A stretch of 64,000 nt of DNA from Coriobacteriaceae bacterium (GTDB lineage: Bacteria > Actinomycetota > Coriobacteriia > Coriobacteriales > QAMH01). A program made the position numbers and the translations under genes. The stretch lies in the NCBI GenBank assembly GCA_025992705.1, contig DAJPGJ010000001.1, positions 1,550,001 to 1,614,000 on the forward strand, in the 5' to 3' direction. Below, in pieces: positions 51,591 to 61,283 of this stretch. The notes under the pieces were generated by a model. That model was not told where the DNA came from. It saw only the letters and a list, made by a program, of their open reading frames with translations, and ran no database searches. Position 1 is the stretch's first letter; every line of letters starts with the position of its first letter.

Positions 51591-51699
51591 TGGGCAGAAA
51601 GTCTAATTCGTGATAGTATGCATGGACATTCAATCTAATTTGAATAACGATAGATTAGTCGAAGTATTTTTGGATTAGTTGTCTATTTTAGGAGCGAAC

Positions 51700-53256
51700 G
51701 TGGCACGACCGCCGAAGAATGCAGAAGGACCGAGCGCAACCGAACGCATGGAGCTCGCATTCTGGGATTGCATGAAGGAAATGCCCTTCAGCGAAATTAC
51801 GGTACGTGACATCGTGAGCCGCGCCAAGGTCAATCGTAACTCCTACTACTACCACTACGACAGCATGTGGGATCTCGCCCAGGCAAGTGTCGAACACGCG
51901 GATTTCGCGGCTGTGGCACGCATGCTCCTCGAAGGCTTCGTCGCCGATGAAGCCGCTGATGCAGACGACGTCGCAGCTCAAGCGCAGAAAGGCTTCGATC
52001 ATCTACGCGTGCTGGCGAGCGAAAACGGCAACCAGCGTCTACTCGAGGATGCCAAGCGCTCCGTCGTGAACGAGTGGCTCGCCCTCTTCAAGTTGCGCGA
52101 AGACAGGCTCCCGAGCGAGACGCGCTCCTCCATCGACTTCGTGTTCGGTGGGGTCGCGGCCTTGCTAGCAGGCGGCCGACCAGGGGATTTGGACACATTC
52201 GAGACAACGATCGAGAGCTCTCCCCTCCTCACGAACACCATCGCGATGCTGCGCAGTGACCTCGACCCTGAGGAGCCTGCACAAAGCTCCTGGTCACAGA
52301 GCTTGTACACGAAGATGACCGAGGAACGGGTCGTCGTCGAACGTACGGTCGAGGAATTCGTCGTCAGAGAGGAAGAGGTCGAGGAAATCCTCGCAGAGGC
52401 AAAGAACGCCCCGGTCAATGGGGTGCTAGCACCTTCTGAGGACATCCGTCTGGAAAGCGATTCCGCGACATCCGAGCCCATTATCGAAGAGCGTGTCACG
52501 TCCACAAACCTCACCGGAAGCGAAATGGCCACTTCTTGGGATGAGAACGAGACGGCTCATAGTACCCCCGAAGTAGCAGAAGAACAGGAATCGGCAGATC
52601 TTTTGAGCGAGGATGCCACCATTCCGGAAACAACAGGTACACAAATTGAGCAGGAGCCTGCCAATATTTCTGCTCATACAAGCGAAATAGAGGAAACGGT
52701 CGAAGAGGGGATTGTTTCCGAGACCATAATCGAGGCTCACGAAGGCTTTAGTCTGGTATCTGAGCAGGTACCAGAGAATGACATACAAACGCAGCAAGAA
52801 ACGGAGCACGCAAATGAGGCAATATCAGAGCAGGAACCTGTCAATGAAACGCAATCTCAAGATGATTACGTACCAACGCAGGACCTCAATGATGTTTCTG
52901 CAAATGAAGCGGAGCAAGAAAGCGAACCGACCGTCAATCTAGAACAGGAGGCTGCAGAGAATCATGAATCCGAAGCCCTCCCCGCGCGGGAAACCGCGGA
53001 CGTCTCAGAAGCTGAAAGGGTTTCTGAACGAGATGCAGAAGGCCTGGGAAGCCACGAAGCCACAGACACCGATGTATCTGAACTCTCAGACGGATCCGCG
53101 TCTGACTCGCTTGATGAACAAGCGGTACCCGTCAAATCAGCTGACAATGAGCAATCAACGTCGCAAACCAAGTCCCCTACTGAACCTGAGGTAAGGTCTG
53201 AGGAACCGAGTGACTCGAACGAGGAAGACCAGCTCTCCTTCGATTTTCTCTTCTAG
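51700..53256 (+). CDS. TetR-like regulator with a long acidic disordered tail
   Basis: 518 residues from GTG (MARPPKNAEGPSATERMELA), with AGGAG five bases upstream. Residues 1-190 are a TetR protein: FSEITVRDIVSRAKVNRNSY then YYHYDSMWDLAQ is the HTH, and the C-terminal TetR part contains FVFGGVAALLAGG. Residues 215-518 are low-complexity, rich in Glu, Ser and Thr (QEQETEHANEAISEQEP-like stretches) and end EEDQLSFDFLF. Ordinary TetR proteins stop near residue 200. The tail is more AT-rich than the head, suggesting a later addition. Its aromatic-acidic end recalls short partner-binding peptides. Confidence 0.8.
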   Translation: MARPPKNAEGPSATERMELAFWDCMKEMPFSEITVRDIVSRAKVNRNSYYYHYDSMWDLAQASVEHADFAAVARMLLEGFVADEAADADDVAAQAQKGFDHLRVLASENGNQRLLEDAKRSVVNEWLALFKLREDRLPSETRSSIDFVFGGVAALLAGGRPGDLDTFETTIESSPLLTNTIAMLRSDLDPEEPAQSSWSQSLYTKMTEERVVVERTVEEFVVREEEVEEILAEAKNAPVNGVLAPSEDIRLESDSATSEPIIEERVTSTNLTGSEMATSWDENETAHSTPEVAEEQESADLLSEDATIPETTGTQIEQEPANISAHTSEIEETVEEGIVSETIIEAHEGFSLVSEQVPENDIQTQQETEHANEAISEQEPVNETQSQDDYVPTQDLNDVSANEAEQESEPTVNLEQEAAENHESEALPARETADVSEAERVSERDAEGLGSHEATDTDVSELSDGSASDSLDEQAVPVKSADNEQSTSQTKSPTEPEVRSEEPSDSNEEDQLSFDFLF

Positions 53257-53823
53257 AGAAACTTATGCAATATATTTCCTATATGTTGCATACTGCACAT
53301 GCGAAATGCCTATGACCTTGGGATAATATATAGGCAATATACTGCTTTTCTAATCAATCACAGCTCCGTGACATAGTTGCTGTGACAGATCTTCTCCCCG
53401 CGCGGCCTCAGCGCCGCATACGTCCGCCAGAACAAGAGCACTGGCAACATAATCTTCCTTTCTCGAAACCAGAGGGATCCGCTCTCATGTGCCCCTATGC
53501 CAAACATGCGGACTTTCCACTTATATAAGCGGGTACCCATTTGATTTACCGACGCTCAAAGCGATTTGCTTACCAGTCGACCCTACGATAATTATCCTGT
53601 ACCTGTTATTCAAACAAAACGAAGCGAGAATATAACCGCACGCATCAGCTGACAAAACGAACGGAAGTCACGCGAAGTCACCGGCGTACAAAGCAAAGGC
53701 GTCGGCAAAGACTTTACGCAAGCTGTGCTGTCCCATTGTCATAATGCCACCCATCCTGTCGAAAAAGTAAGGGGTGCCAGATAATTCTGACACCCCTTCC
53801 GCGCGCTCTGATGACGCAGACGC
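53257..53823. other. Intergenic stretch with possible short remnant
   Basis: 567 bases, AT-rich near 53270-53360. On the minus strand 53358-53540 reads to an end WRTYAALRPRGEKICHSNYV but has no known domain or ribosome binding site, so it is at best a remnant. A weak inverted repeat GGGTGTCAGAATTA-type pair near 53772-53800 (GGGGTGCCAG / CTGACACCCC) lies after the membrane protein gene on the minus strand and could be its terminator. Confidence 0.35.
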
Positions 53824-54291
53824 TTATTGACAGTACATGCGTTTATCGGAATTTGCGAAGACGGCAACGATGATGAGCAAGACCGCTACGATGACGCTTC
53901 CGCCAAGGAAACTTAGAATGGTACCGGCTATAGCCCAACCCATGACGAGCCCGAGCTTGGGCGGATTGGCGGCATGCATCACGCCGAGGATGCCTGCAAT
54001 AAGTCCACCGACGCAGCAAATGAGCAGCCAAACCGACAGGCCCCCGCCAAGCAACATCATGATGGCACTGACAAAGAATGCATCATCAGGATCGATATCG
54101 TTAAAGTACATCGAGGTGCCATCGTACTCATAGCGCATGTCATTCATGAGCTCCGGACCATCATTCATGATGATCGCACTGAGCACGCCCGAAAACACCA
54201 TGAGGAGAACAGCGGCGAGTATGCCCAGGGCAGACAAAATGATGACGGCGATGCTCAGACCCTTGATTGAACTGGCGTGAGCGTTTTTCAT
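53824..54291 (-). CDS. Small membrane protein (DUF4064-like)
   Basis: About 155 residues from ATG at 54291 (MKNAHASSIKGLSIAVIILS), supported by GAAGGAG six bases upstream. Four hydrophobic segments: GLSIAVIILSALGILAAVLL, AIMMLLGGGLSVWLLICCVG, a short GLIAGILGVMHAA, and VIVAVLLIIVAVFA. The outward loop after helix 1 is acidic (DIDPDDAFF). Similar to small four-helix DUF4064-type proteins of Gram-positives. Function unknown. Confidence 0.75.
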   Translation of the reverse strand: MKNAHASSIKGLSIAVIILSALGILAAVLLMVFSGVLSAIIMNDGPELMNDMRYEYDGTSMYFNDIDPDDAFFVSAIMMLLGGGLSVWLLICCVGGLIAGILGVMHAANPPKLGLVMGWAIAGTILSFLGGSVIVAVLLIIVAVFANSDKRMYCQ

Positions 54292-54361
54292 ATACATCTC
54301 CTTCAATAACTAGACTATATATCTAATACGTGTGCTGCTTCTATATATATGTGCAGTCCAC

Positions 54362-55426
54362 TTACACGTTGAACTTGAAGTGCATGACGTCGCCATCCTG
54401 CACAACGTATTCCTTGCCTTCCTGGCGCAATTTGCCGGCAGCACGGCAACCAGCCTCTCCCCCAAGCTCGACGTAATCGTCATAACTACAGGTCTCAGCC
54501 TTGATAAAACCACGCTCAAAGTCCGTATGGATGACGCCAGCAGCCTGCGGAGCCTTGGCACCGATGGGAATAGTCCAGGCCTTGACCTCCATCTCGCCTG
54601 CGGTGAAGAAGGACTGCAGACCCAGCAGGCGATAAGCCGCCTTGGCCAGACGCGAAAGACCCGGCTCTTCTAGCCCCATATCGGCAAGAAACTCGGCTTT
54701 CTCATCCGCATCAAGCTCGGCAAGCTCCGCTTCAACCTGCGCGCAAATGGGCAGTGGCTTGATGCCGTCGATCTCGTCAAGGTCTGCATTGACCATATCT
54801 TCGTCAACATTGGCCAAGTAAAGAACAGGTTTCATGGTCAAAAGGTGCAAATCGTACAGGAGGGATTTTTCCTCGTCAGTCATGTCCAGGAGACGCGCAG
54901 GATGTCCCTCGTTGAGCCATTCTTCCACGCGTTTTGCCATCTCGTACTTGGGAAGGTTCGCCTTGTCGCGTTTGGCCTCTTTTTCGAGTCGCACGAGTGC
55001 CTTCTCGAGTGTGGCCAGATCAGCCAAGACCAGCTCAGTGCGTATGGTCTCAATGTCGGATGTCGGATCCTGGCTACTCTCATGTCGTATGACATCAGGG
55101 TCGCTGAAATAGCGGACAACCTCACAAATTGCGTCAGTTTCGCGGATATTGGCCAAGAATTGATTGCCCAGTCCCTCGCCCTCGCTCGCACCCTTCACGA
55201 GCCCCGCGATATCGACAAATTCGACCGTCGCCGGGACGATGCGTCCGGGATGGGCGATCTCGGCCAACTTCTCGAGACGCTCATCGGGTACGGGAACGAT
55301 GCCTACATTAGGATCGATGGTTGCGAAGGGATAATTGGCCGCGAGACCGGTCTGATCGGTCAAAGCCGTAAATAACGTGGACTTTCCTACGTTGGGAAGC
55401 CCAACGATGCCAATTGAGAGGGCCAT
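54362..55426 (-). CDS. ychF: Redox-regulated ATPase/GTPase YchF (OLA1 family)
   Basis: 354 residues, full length. G1 motif GLPNVGKSTLFTAL, switch region NYPFATIDPNVG, G3 VDIAGLVKGASEGEGLGNQF, the altered G4 YLANVDED that favours ATP over GTP, and a C-terminal TGS domain (FFTAGEMEVKAWTIPIGAKA, FIKAETCSYDDYV, VQDGDVMHFKFNV). Cytosolic, ribosome-associated; acts in stress and translation quality control. Sits between the flippase-like gene (15 bases upstream) and the small membrane protein. Confidence 0.97.
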   Translation of the reverse strand: MALSIGIVGLPNVGKSTLFTALTDQTGLAANYPFATIDPNVGIVPVPDERLEKLAEIAHPGRIVPATVEFVDIAGLVKGASEGEGLGNQFLANIRETDAICEVVRYFSDPDVIRHESSQDPTSDIETIRTELVLADLATLEKALVRLEKEAKRDKANLPKYEMAKRVEEWLNEGHPARLLDMTDEEKSLLYDLHLLTMKPVLYLANVDEDMVNADLDEIDGIKPLPICAQVEAELAELDADEKAEFLADMGLEEPGLSRLAKAAYRLLGLQSFFTAGEMEVKAWTIPIGAKAPQAAGVIHTDFERGFIKAETCSYDDYVELGGEAGCRAAGKLRQEGKEYVVQDGDVMHFKFNV

Positions 55427-55441
55427 GCTTGTCGTACGCTC

Positions 55442-56914
55442 CTATTCTGTTTCCTCGTCAGTTTCTTCCTGTATGTCTAAGGTGACAGTATCTACGTCAT
55501 CAATTTGGGGCTGTTCCTGGTCAGCTGTGACCCGCATAAATATCTCATTCACCGTAGTATCAGAGCCACCTTGAGGGGGAACGGGGTACTCAGAGTCATT
55601 TGCTTCCTCAGTACTCTGACCTGCGATTATTTCATCTTGGTCACGCTGGGTAACTTCGGTTTCACTCTCGTTCTTGTCGCGTGCCGTGGTGTAAGCCACG
55701 ATATCATCAATCTGGAAGGCATCGACGATATCGGCCAGCTTGACCGCGTAGGTCTCGTGATGCTCACGCTCGCGCTCGCGTGTCCAGGCCGCAGGCGGCA
55801 CGGGCAGCATCTCGGTCATGTCCTCGATGATAGGGGCCTCTGACGAGCTCTCGAGTTTAGCCTGAGCGGCGTTTTCGTCACCGCCCTTGACGAGCACTTC
55901 CTCGCTCCCCTGCGCGAAGACCTGCTTCTGCTGGCCGGTGATGTTGATGCAGATGGCACCGATGATGAAGGGGATCCAGAAGATGAGGCCACGGTATGCA
56001 AGCGCGATGGCCGCGGCCTGGGCGGGCGTGGCCCCATAGGCGCTCAGGACGAGCGCGAGCAGGATCTCGACAGCGCCGATGGTCTGCAGGATGAAGGTCG
56101 CGATGATGAAGCCCGCCACGTAGGAGGCCATGAGGAACGGGATGTACGTGTACCCGAAGGCAAAGCCCACGAAGATGAAGCACATGCAATCACAGGCATG
56201 CAGCAGCACCATGCGGCAGAACATGACGATGAGCTGGCGTGGTTTGTCGACGGCAATGCTCGCTGCCTCGTGAAATGACGCCGCGATGCGGCCAGCCCAA
56301 GGCTCGGCAGGCTTGCGCTTGAAGACGATGAGGGCACGATTGACAAGGTTCTCGATCCAGGCGAAGAGCTTCTGCTCCGTCTCGACATGACTATATCCGA
56401 GCCACATCACGAACCCGAAGGTAAAAATCATAAGTAGGACAGCTAGGCCACCAAGGGCAAGATACCAAACCATCTGCCCCGTGAAGATGAGGATGGCAAA
56501 GCCGATGAGCATGACGACGGCGAAGCCTCCGAAGAAGCCGATCTTCTCGAGAAAGACAACCGTAACCGACTTGCCCATGTCGAGCCCCTGCTTATGCGAC
56601 CAGGCGGCGATGAGTACCGATCCGGCCGTACCTGCCGTGGGGGCACAGTCGTTCGCAAAGGTCACGGAGAAGACGAGCGGCACGATGTGCAGGTACTTCA
56701 CGTCCTCGTCCACGCAGCGAAACACCGCCTTGTACGCGAAGGCATGACTGAAGTAGCGCCCGAACAGGCAGCACGCGGCAAGTGCAAAGGGAACGATGGA
56801 GACGTCCTTGATGGTCTCGACAAAGGAGCCCAGGTCGTCACGCTTGATGAAGACGATGACTGCCACGATGATGACGACCACGATGGGCAGGATGATATTC
56901 CAGCGCTTGGCCAA
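55442..56914 (-). CDS. Lysylphosphatidylglycerol synthase TM-like (flippase-type) membrane protein
   Basis: 490 residues, TTG start one base after the CapA-like stop, with AGGTG upstream. Eight hydrophobic segments in the first 340 residues: IILPIVVVIIVAVIVF, FALAACCLFGRYFSHAF, SVTFANDCAPTAGTAGSVLI (typical of UPF0104/MprF N-terminal domains) and TFILQTIGAVEILLALVLSA. The last 140 residues are an acidic cytoplasmic tail ending QEETDEETE. No synthase domain, so it is probably a lipid or glycolipid flippase-like protein. Coupled to the CapA-like gene. Confidence 0.85.
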   Translation of the reverse strand: MAKRWNIILPIVVVIIVAVIVFIKRDDLGSFVETIKDVSIVPFALAACCLFGRYFSHAFAYKAVFRCVDEDVKYLHIVPLVFSVTFANDCAPTAGTAGSVLIAAWSHKQGLDMGKSVTVVFLEKIGFFGGFAVVMLIGFAILIFTGQMVWYLALGGLAVLLMIFTFGFVMWLGYSHVETEQKLFAWIENLVNRALIVFKRKPAEPWAGRIAASFHEAASIAVDKPRQLIVMFCRMVLLHACDCMCFIFVGFAFGYTYIPFLMASYVAGFIIATFILQTIGAVEILLALVLSAYGATPAQAAAIALAYRGLIFWIPFIIGAICINITGQQKQVFAQGSEEVLVKGGDENAAQAKLESSSEAPIIEDMTEMLPVPPAAWTREREREHHETYAVKLADIVDAFQIDDIVAYTTARDKNESETEVTQRDQDEIIAGQSTEEANDSEYPVPPQGGSDTTVNEIFMRVTADQEQPQIDDVDTVTLDIQEETDEETE

Positions 56915-56915
56915 A

Positions 56916-58247
56916 TCACTTCACCTGCGAATATCCGGACTCATCGAGTCGCGTGGAGAACTCGGCGCCGTCGCCCGCCAGCGTGGCCGAATAGCCGTTG
57001 AGCGCCTCGATCGCCGCCACAGCCGCATCGCCGGAAAGCGGCATGGGCTGATAGTCGTTCACGCTCGAGGAGCTGCTGACCAGACAGGGTACGACACGGG
57101 CCTGGGTACGCATGGCCTCGCCAAGCGCGATCTGACCGTTTTTGATCGGGAAGGTCTGCTGGTAGATCACGGTGCGGTAATCCATGGGATTGGTGTTGCC
57201 ACCGAAGCAGAAGTTGCCAAGGCTGTAGCAGATGTAACGCTGCTTGTAGTACTCGATGCCCTGCAGCACATGGGGATGCGAGCCCAAGACAAGGTCGCAT
57301 CCGGCATCGATGGCCTGATGCGCGAGCGAGACCTGCGTGGCCGTGACCTCGTACTCGCCCTCGTTGCCCCAGTGGAAGGTGCCGACGATAATCGCGCAGC
57401 CCTCCTTCTGCAAGCGCTCGATGTCCTGGAGCATGAGACTTTGCGCCTTCTCGACGCCATCGAGCTCGTTGACGCCAAAGAGGCCGATCTTGATGCCATC
57501 GACCTCGTAGGTGTTTGTGCGGTCATACCCGAAGCTCGTGATTCCGGCATCCTGAAGCGCTGCCTTCGTATCATTGTAGCCCGTAGTACCATAGTCAAAC
57601 GAATGGTTATTGGCTAGGTTTACAGCCTCAACACTGCCCTGGACGAAGACGTTGGCGTATTCCGCGGGAGCCTTGAAGTTAAAGGACTTTTCCTGGATGT
57701 CGTTGCTCTCCGTGAAGGTGCCCTCGCAGTTGGCGATCGTCAGGTTATCTGCCGAAGTAAACGGCAGTACGTCTGCAAAGAAATAGGCGGGACCGTTTGC
57801 CTGGTAGAACGCGTTGAAACTCGTCGCATCCGGGAAATCCGGATCCTTGCCGAAGGTGCAGTCCCCCACTGCCGAGATGGTGACCTGCGTGTCGAGACCC
57901 TGCTGTGCCGTGCCGTTGAGACCGGCAAGTCCGGCCTTCTGACGCGCCACGTCGATGTTCTGAACGACGATGGCCAGTACGCCCGAATTGCTCTCGGTCT
58001 TCTCCTCGGCCTTGAGGAAGGGCAGGCCGCCACAGGCGAACTGCCACACGCAGGCGATGAAGATGACGACGAGGGCGGCGATGAGGGCGATGCGCGGCCA
58101 GCGCCGCGGCGTCTTGCTGTAGATGCGCATCTGGGAGCCCATGTGACGCCGACCGGTGCTGCCGAAGATGCCGCGCTTATCGCCGCCGTAGATGATGCGA
58201 CCCTTGTGAGGACCGCCACCTACGTATGTCTCCCTGCGTCGTGCCAC
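56916..58247 (-). CDS. CapA-family (poly-gamma-glutamate synthesis-like) membrane protein
   Basis: 443 residues. N-terminal basic cytoplasmic part of about 50 residues, one transmembrane helix (IALIAALVVIFIACVWQF), and an extracellular CapA/PGA_cap metallophosphoesterase-like domain: TISAVGDCTFGKDPDF, NLANNHSFDYG, VGTFHWGNEGEYEVT, LVLGSHPHVLQGIEYY and YSLGNFCFGGN. CapA-like proteins take part in capsule polymer attachment or hydrolysis of cell-wall polymers. The next gene is a flippase-like protein 1 base later, suggesting a joint cell-surface role. Confidence 0.88.
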   Translation of the reverse strand: MARRRETYVGGGPHKGRIIYGGDKRGIFGSTGRRHMGSQMRIYSKTPRRWPRIALIAALVVIFIACVWQFACGGLPFLKAEEKTESNSGVLAIVVQNIDVARQKAGLAGLNGTAQQGLDTQVTISAVGDCTFGKDPDFPDATSFNAFYQANGPAYFFADVLPFTSADNLTIANCEGTFTESNDIQEKSFNFKAPAEYANVFVQGSVEAVNLANNHSFDYGTTGYNDTKAALQDAGITSFGYDRTNTYEVDGIKIGLFGVNELDGVEKAQSLMLQDIERLQKEGCAIIVGTFHWGNEGEYEVTATQVSLAHQAIDAGCDLVLGSHPHVLQGIEYYKQRYICYSLGNFCFGGNTNPMDYRTVIYQQTFPIKNGQIALGEAMRTQARVVPCLVSSSSSVNDYQPMPLSGDAAVAAIEALNGYSATLAGDGAEFSTRLDESGYSQVK

Positions 58248-58404
58248 GTGATTGCTCCTGGAACTCGTAAAAGTCCCTGTATTCTACCATTTTCAGACGA
58301 CGCAAAAGACGCGGGGGATGTGCGACCAGAGCGAATGGGTTTCTGAGCTCTGGCGTACATCCCCCGCGTCCTGTAGAAGTCGCGAAGAAGCGAGCGTGAC
58401 GCGC

Positions 58405-60594
58405 TTAGTCCCTGCGGCGCGGCTTGCGCGTGTCCTTGGAACGACGGTTGTTGCGGTCGTTGCCATGGCCCTTGTCGTTGCGCGGCTTGGAGCTGCCCTC
58501 GGGAGCGTCGGGCTTGTCGAGGCGATCCAGGCTGATCTTGCCGGTCTTCTCGTCCACCTCGATGATCTTCACCTTGACGATGTCACCCTCGGAAAGCACG
58601 TCCTCGACGGCACCGACGCGACCATTGGCCACACGGCTGATGTGGAGCAAACCGTCCTTGTTCGGCGTGAGCTTGACGAAGGCGCCGAAGGACTGGATGT
58701 TGACGACCTCGCCCTCGTACTCCTCGCCCACCTCGGGCACCTTGACGATGTCCTCGACCATCTTGCGGGCAACCTCGCCGCCGGTATCGACCGATGCGAT
58801 GAAGACGTTGCCGTCCTCGTGTACCTCGATGGAAGCGCCGGTCTCCTCCTGGATGCCGCGAATGACCTTGCCACCGGTGCCGATGACGTCGCGGATCTTG
58901 TCGACCGGAATCTTGATCGTGATGATGCGCGGCGCATACTCGGAGAGCTCCTCGCGCGGAGCGGGAATCTTCTCGAGCATGGCGTCGAGGATGAAGGCGC
59001 GGCCGCGCTTGGCCTGGCCGAGCGCCTCGGCGAGAATCTCGGTCGAGAGGCCCTTGGCCTTGTTGTCCATCTGCAGGGCCGTGATGCCCTCAGTCGTGCC
59101 GCAGACCTTGAAGTCCATGTCGCCGAGGAAGTCCTCGAGACCCTGGATATCGGTCAGGATGACGTGCTGGTCGCCTTCCTTGATGAGGCCCATGGCGACG
59201 CCGGAGACCGGGCGCTTGATGGGCACGCCGGCGTCCATGAGCGCGAGCGTGGAGCCGCAGGTCGATGCCATGGACGACGAGCCGTTGGACTCCATGACCT
59301 CGGAAACGACGCGGATGGTGTACGGGAACTCCTCCTCGCTGGGAATCATCGGCTCGAGCGCGCGAGACGCCAGGGCGCCATGACCGAGCTCGCGGCGCTT
59401 GGGAGCACCCATGCGGCCAACCTCGCCCGTGCAGTACGGCGGGAAGTTGTACTGGTGAATGTAGCGCTTGCCCTCGGCAGGGTCGATCGTGTCGAGGCGC
59501 TGCCACTCGTTGAGCATGCCGAGCGTGACGACCGAGAGGACCTGCGTCTGGCCGCGCTGGAACAGGCCCGAACCATGGGCGCGGGGCAGGTAATGCGGCA
59601 CGATGTAGAGCGGGCGAATCTCGTCGTTGGCACGACCGTCGACGCGCTCGCCGGTCTCGATGATCATCGTGCGCATGGCGCGCTTCTCGAGGGCCTTGCA
59701 GGCAGCGGCGATCTCGCGACCCCACATGCTGCGCTCTTCCTCGGTGAAGGACGCCTTGATCTCGTCCTTGAGCTCCTCGACCTTGGCGATGCGCGACTGC
59801 TTGTCGGCATCCTTGAGGGCGGCCTCCATGGCGGCATAGAAGCCGTCGACCTTGGAGACGACCTCGGGGATGGGCTCATCGAGCTCGTAGGTCTTGGGCT
59901 CGATGGTGCATTTGTCGAGGAACTTCTGCTGCTCCTCGCAGAATGCGCCGATGGCCTCCTGGGCAAACTCGAGCGCACCGATCATGTCCTCCTCGGTGAC
60001 CTCATCGGCACCGCACTCGACCATGGAGATGTACTCCTTAGTGCCGGCAACGGTGAGGTTGAGGTCGGAGGCCTCGGCCTCCTCGAAGGTCGGGTTGACG
60101 ATGTAATCGACGAGACCGTCCTCGGCGATGGTACGTGCGATGCGCACGCCGGCGACCGGGCCCTCGATGGGCACGCCGCCCACCATGAGAGCGGCCGAAG
60201 CACCCATGATGGAGATGACGTCAGGCTGATTAACCTGGTCGACGGAAAGCGTGGTGATGACGATGTGGACATCGTTGCGCATGCCGTCGGGGAAGCTCGG
60301 GCGAATGGGGCGATCGACGAGACGAGCCGTGAGCGTGCCCTTCTCGCTCGGACGCGCCTCGCGCTTGAGATAGCCACCGGGAATGCGACCGACGGCGTAC
60401 ATCTTCTCGATGAAATCTACCGTGAGGGGGAAGAAGTCGAGATCGCGACGCTCCTTGGACACAACAGCCGTTGTGAGCAAGATAGTGTCGCCTTGGCTCA
60501 CGACGACCGCGCCCGTTGCCTGCTTGGCAAGTTCGCCGGTCTCGAGCCTGTAGCTCTTCCCGTACAGTTCAAATTCGTGCGTAATCTTAGTCAT
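58405..60594 (-). CDS. pnp: Polyribonucleotide nucleotidyltransferase
   Basis: 729 residues. Two RNase PH domains (GRIPGGYLKREARPSEKGTL; APKRRELGHGALASRALEPM), the linker helical domain, KH domain (IPVDKIRDVIGTGGKVIRGI) and S1 domain (EYEGEVVNIQSFGAFVKLTP, KDGLLHISRVANGRV). The basic C-terminal tail (SSKPRNDKGHGNDRNNRRS) is usual. It degrades RNA phosphorolytically 3'-5'. It follows rpsO, the normal order. Start ATG at 60594. Confidence 0.97.
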   Translation of the reverse strand: MTKITHEFELYGKSYRLETGELAKQATGAVVVSQGDTILLTTAVVSKERRDLDFFPLTVDFIEKMYAVGRIPGGYLKREARPSEKGTLTARLVDRPIRPSFPDGMRNDVHIVITTLSVDQVNQPDVISIMGASAALMVGGVPIEGPVAGVRIARTIAEDGLVDYIVNPTFEEAEASDLNLTVAGTKEYISMVECGADEVTEEDMIGALEFAQEAIGAFCEEQQKFLDKCTIEPKTYELDEPIPEVVSKVDGFYAAMEAALKDADKQSRIAKVEELKDEIKASFTEEERSMWGREIAAACKALEKRAMRTMIIETGERVDGRANDEIRPLYIVPHYLPRAHGSGLFQRGQTQVLSVVTLGMLNEWQRLDTIDPAEGKRYIHQYNFPPYCTGEVGRMGAPKRRELGHGALASRALEPMIPSEEEFPYTIRVVSEVMESNGSSSMASTCGSTLALMDAGVPIKRPVSGVAMGLIKEGDQHVILTDIQGLEDFLGDMDFKVCGTTEGITALQMDNKAKGLSTEILAEALGQAKRGRAFILDAMLEKIPAPREELSEYAPRIITIKIPVDKIRDVIGTGGKVIRGIQEETGASIEVHEDGNVFIASVDTGGEVARKMVEDIVKVPEVGEEYEGEVVNIQSFGAFVKLTPNKDGLLHISRVANGRVGAVEDVLSEGDIVKVKIIEVDEKTGKISLDRLDKPDAPEGSSKPRNDKGHGNDRNNRRSKDTRKPRRRD

Positions 60595-60687
60595 GTTCTT
60601 TCCTCTACTTCAGCCCTCCCGCCCCGTGCGAAAGAGCACCTTCAGCCGTCCTGCGTGGACGGGCATTACCATGAGATGCAGGTACAA

Positions 60688-60712
60688 GAAGGGCCGCTGC
60701 ATGCGGCCCTTC
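60688..60712 (-). terminator. Hairpin between rpsO and pnp
   Basis: GAAGGGCCGC-TGCAT-GCGGCCCTTC, directly after the rpsO stop on the minus strand, followed by TTGTACC with few T. It is probably a partial terminator or RNase processing site, as is common between rpsO and pnp. Confidence 0.65.
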
Positions 60713-60726
60713 CCTGCGCTTTGCGA

Positions 60727-61002
60727 CTAGATGTTGTCGCGGATGCCGAGCTTTGCGATGAGTTCGCGGTAGTTGTTGATGTCGCGCTCCTTGATATAAG
60801 AGAGAAGACGACGACGCTTACCGACGAGCATGAGCAGGCCACGGCGCGTGTGGTGATCCTTCTTGTGGACCTTGACGTGCTCGGTGAGCTCGCGAATGCG
60901 CTCGGTGAGAATTGCGACCTGGACCTCGGCGGAACCAGAATCGTTGGCATCCTTGCCAAACTCCTTGATGAGCTCGGCCTTGCGTTCCTTGGAGACTGCC
61001 AT
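60727..61002 (-). CDS. rpsO: 30S ribosomal protein S15
   Basis: 91 residues from ATG at 61002 (MAVSKERKAELIKEFGKDAN), with AAAGGGTGG upstream. The whole protein is typical S15: DSGSAEVQVAILTERIRELT, HVKVHKKDHHTRRGLLMLVG, KRRRLLSYIKERDINNYREL. It binds the central domain of 16S rRNA. In-frame upstream codons to 61032 are not needed. Confidence 0.97.
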   Translation of the reverse strand: MAVSKERKAELIKEFGKDANDSGSAEVQVAILTERIRELTEHVKVHKKDHHTRRGLLMLVGKRRRLLSYIKERDINNYRELIAKLGIRDNI

Positions 61003-61241
61003 GTGACTAGCCACCCTTTCATGTCTGGGCACCGCGTGTGGCCGGCGCCTTTACAATACGCCCGAAGCTGAGCCGACATCCAGGGTGCCGGGTGCACAGC
61101 CAAGCTGCGGGTACACACGAGCGCCCATCATACCCTTTAGTTCGCGCGCGAGCAAGCTTTCTCCCCTCCCTCTCCATATCTTCCGCGGGGTATAGGCACT
61201 GAGGCCGTAAGGGGCGCACGCCGGGGAGGTGACAGGGGGAC

Positions 61242-61279
61242 GGGGGTTCTGTCACGTCCATGGACGTGACAGAACCCCC
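61242..61279. repeat. Perfect 38-bp palindrome next to the IS30 element
   Basis: GGGGGTTCTGTCACGTCCA and its exact complement, centred at 61260/61261. To its left is GAGGTGACAGGGGGACGGGG, and the inverted form of that segment reappears to the right of the IS30 element (62563-62580). The region 61003-61290 between rpsO and the IS has no gene. Confidence 0.85.
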
Positions 61280-61283
61280 GGGC

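Noticed and set aside
53358..53540. 60-codon minus-strand frame ending WRTYAALRPRGEKICHSNYV
   Set aside because: Only the end looks protein-like; start and ribosome binding site are missing, so it is treated as possible debris.
58252..61071. Very long plus-strand open frame over pnp (about 939 codons)
   Set aside because: It is a GC-skew shadow opposite pnp and rpsO, which are certain genes.
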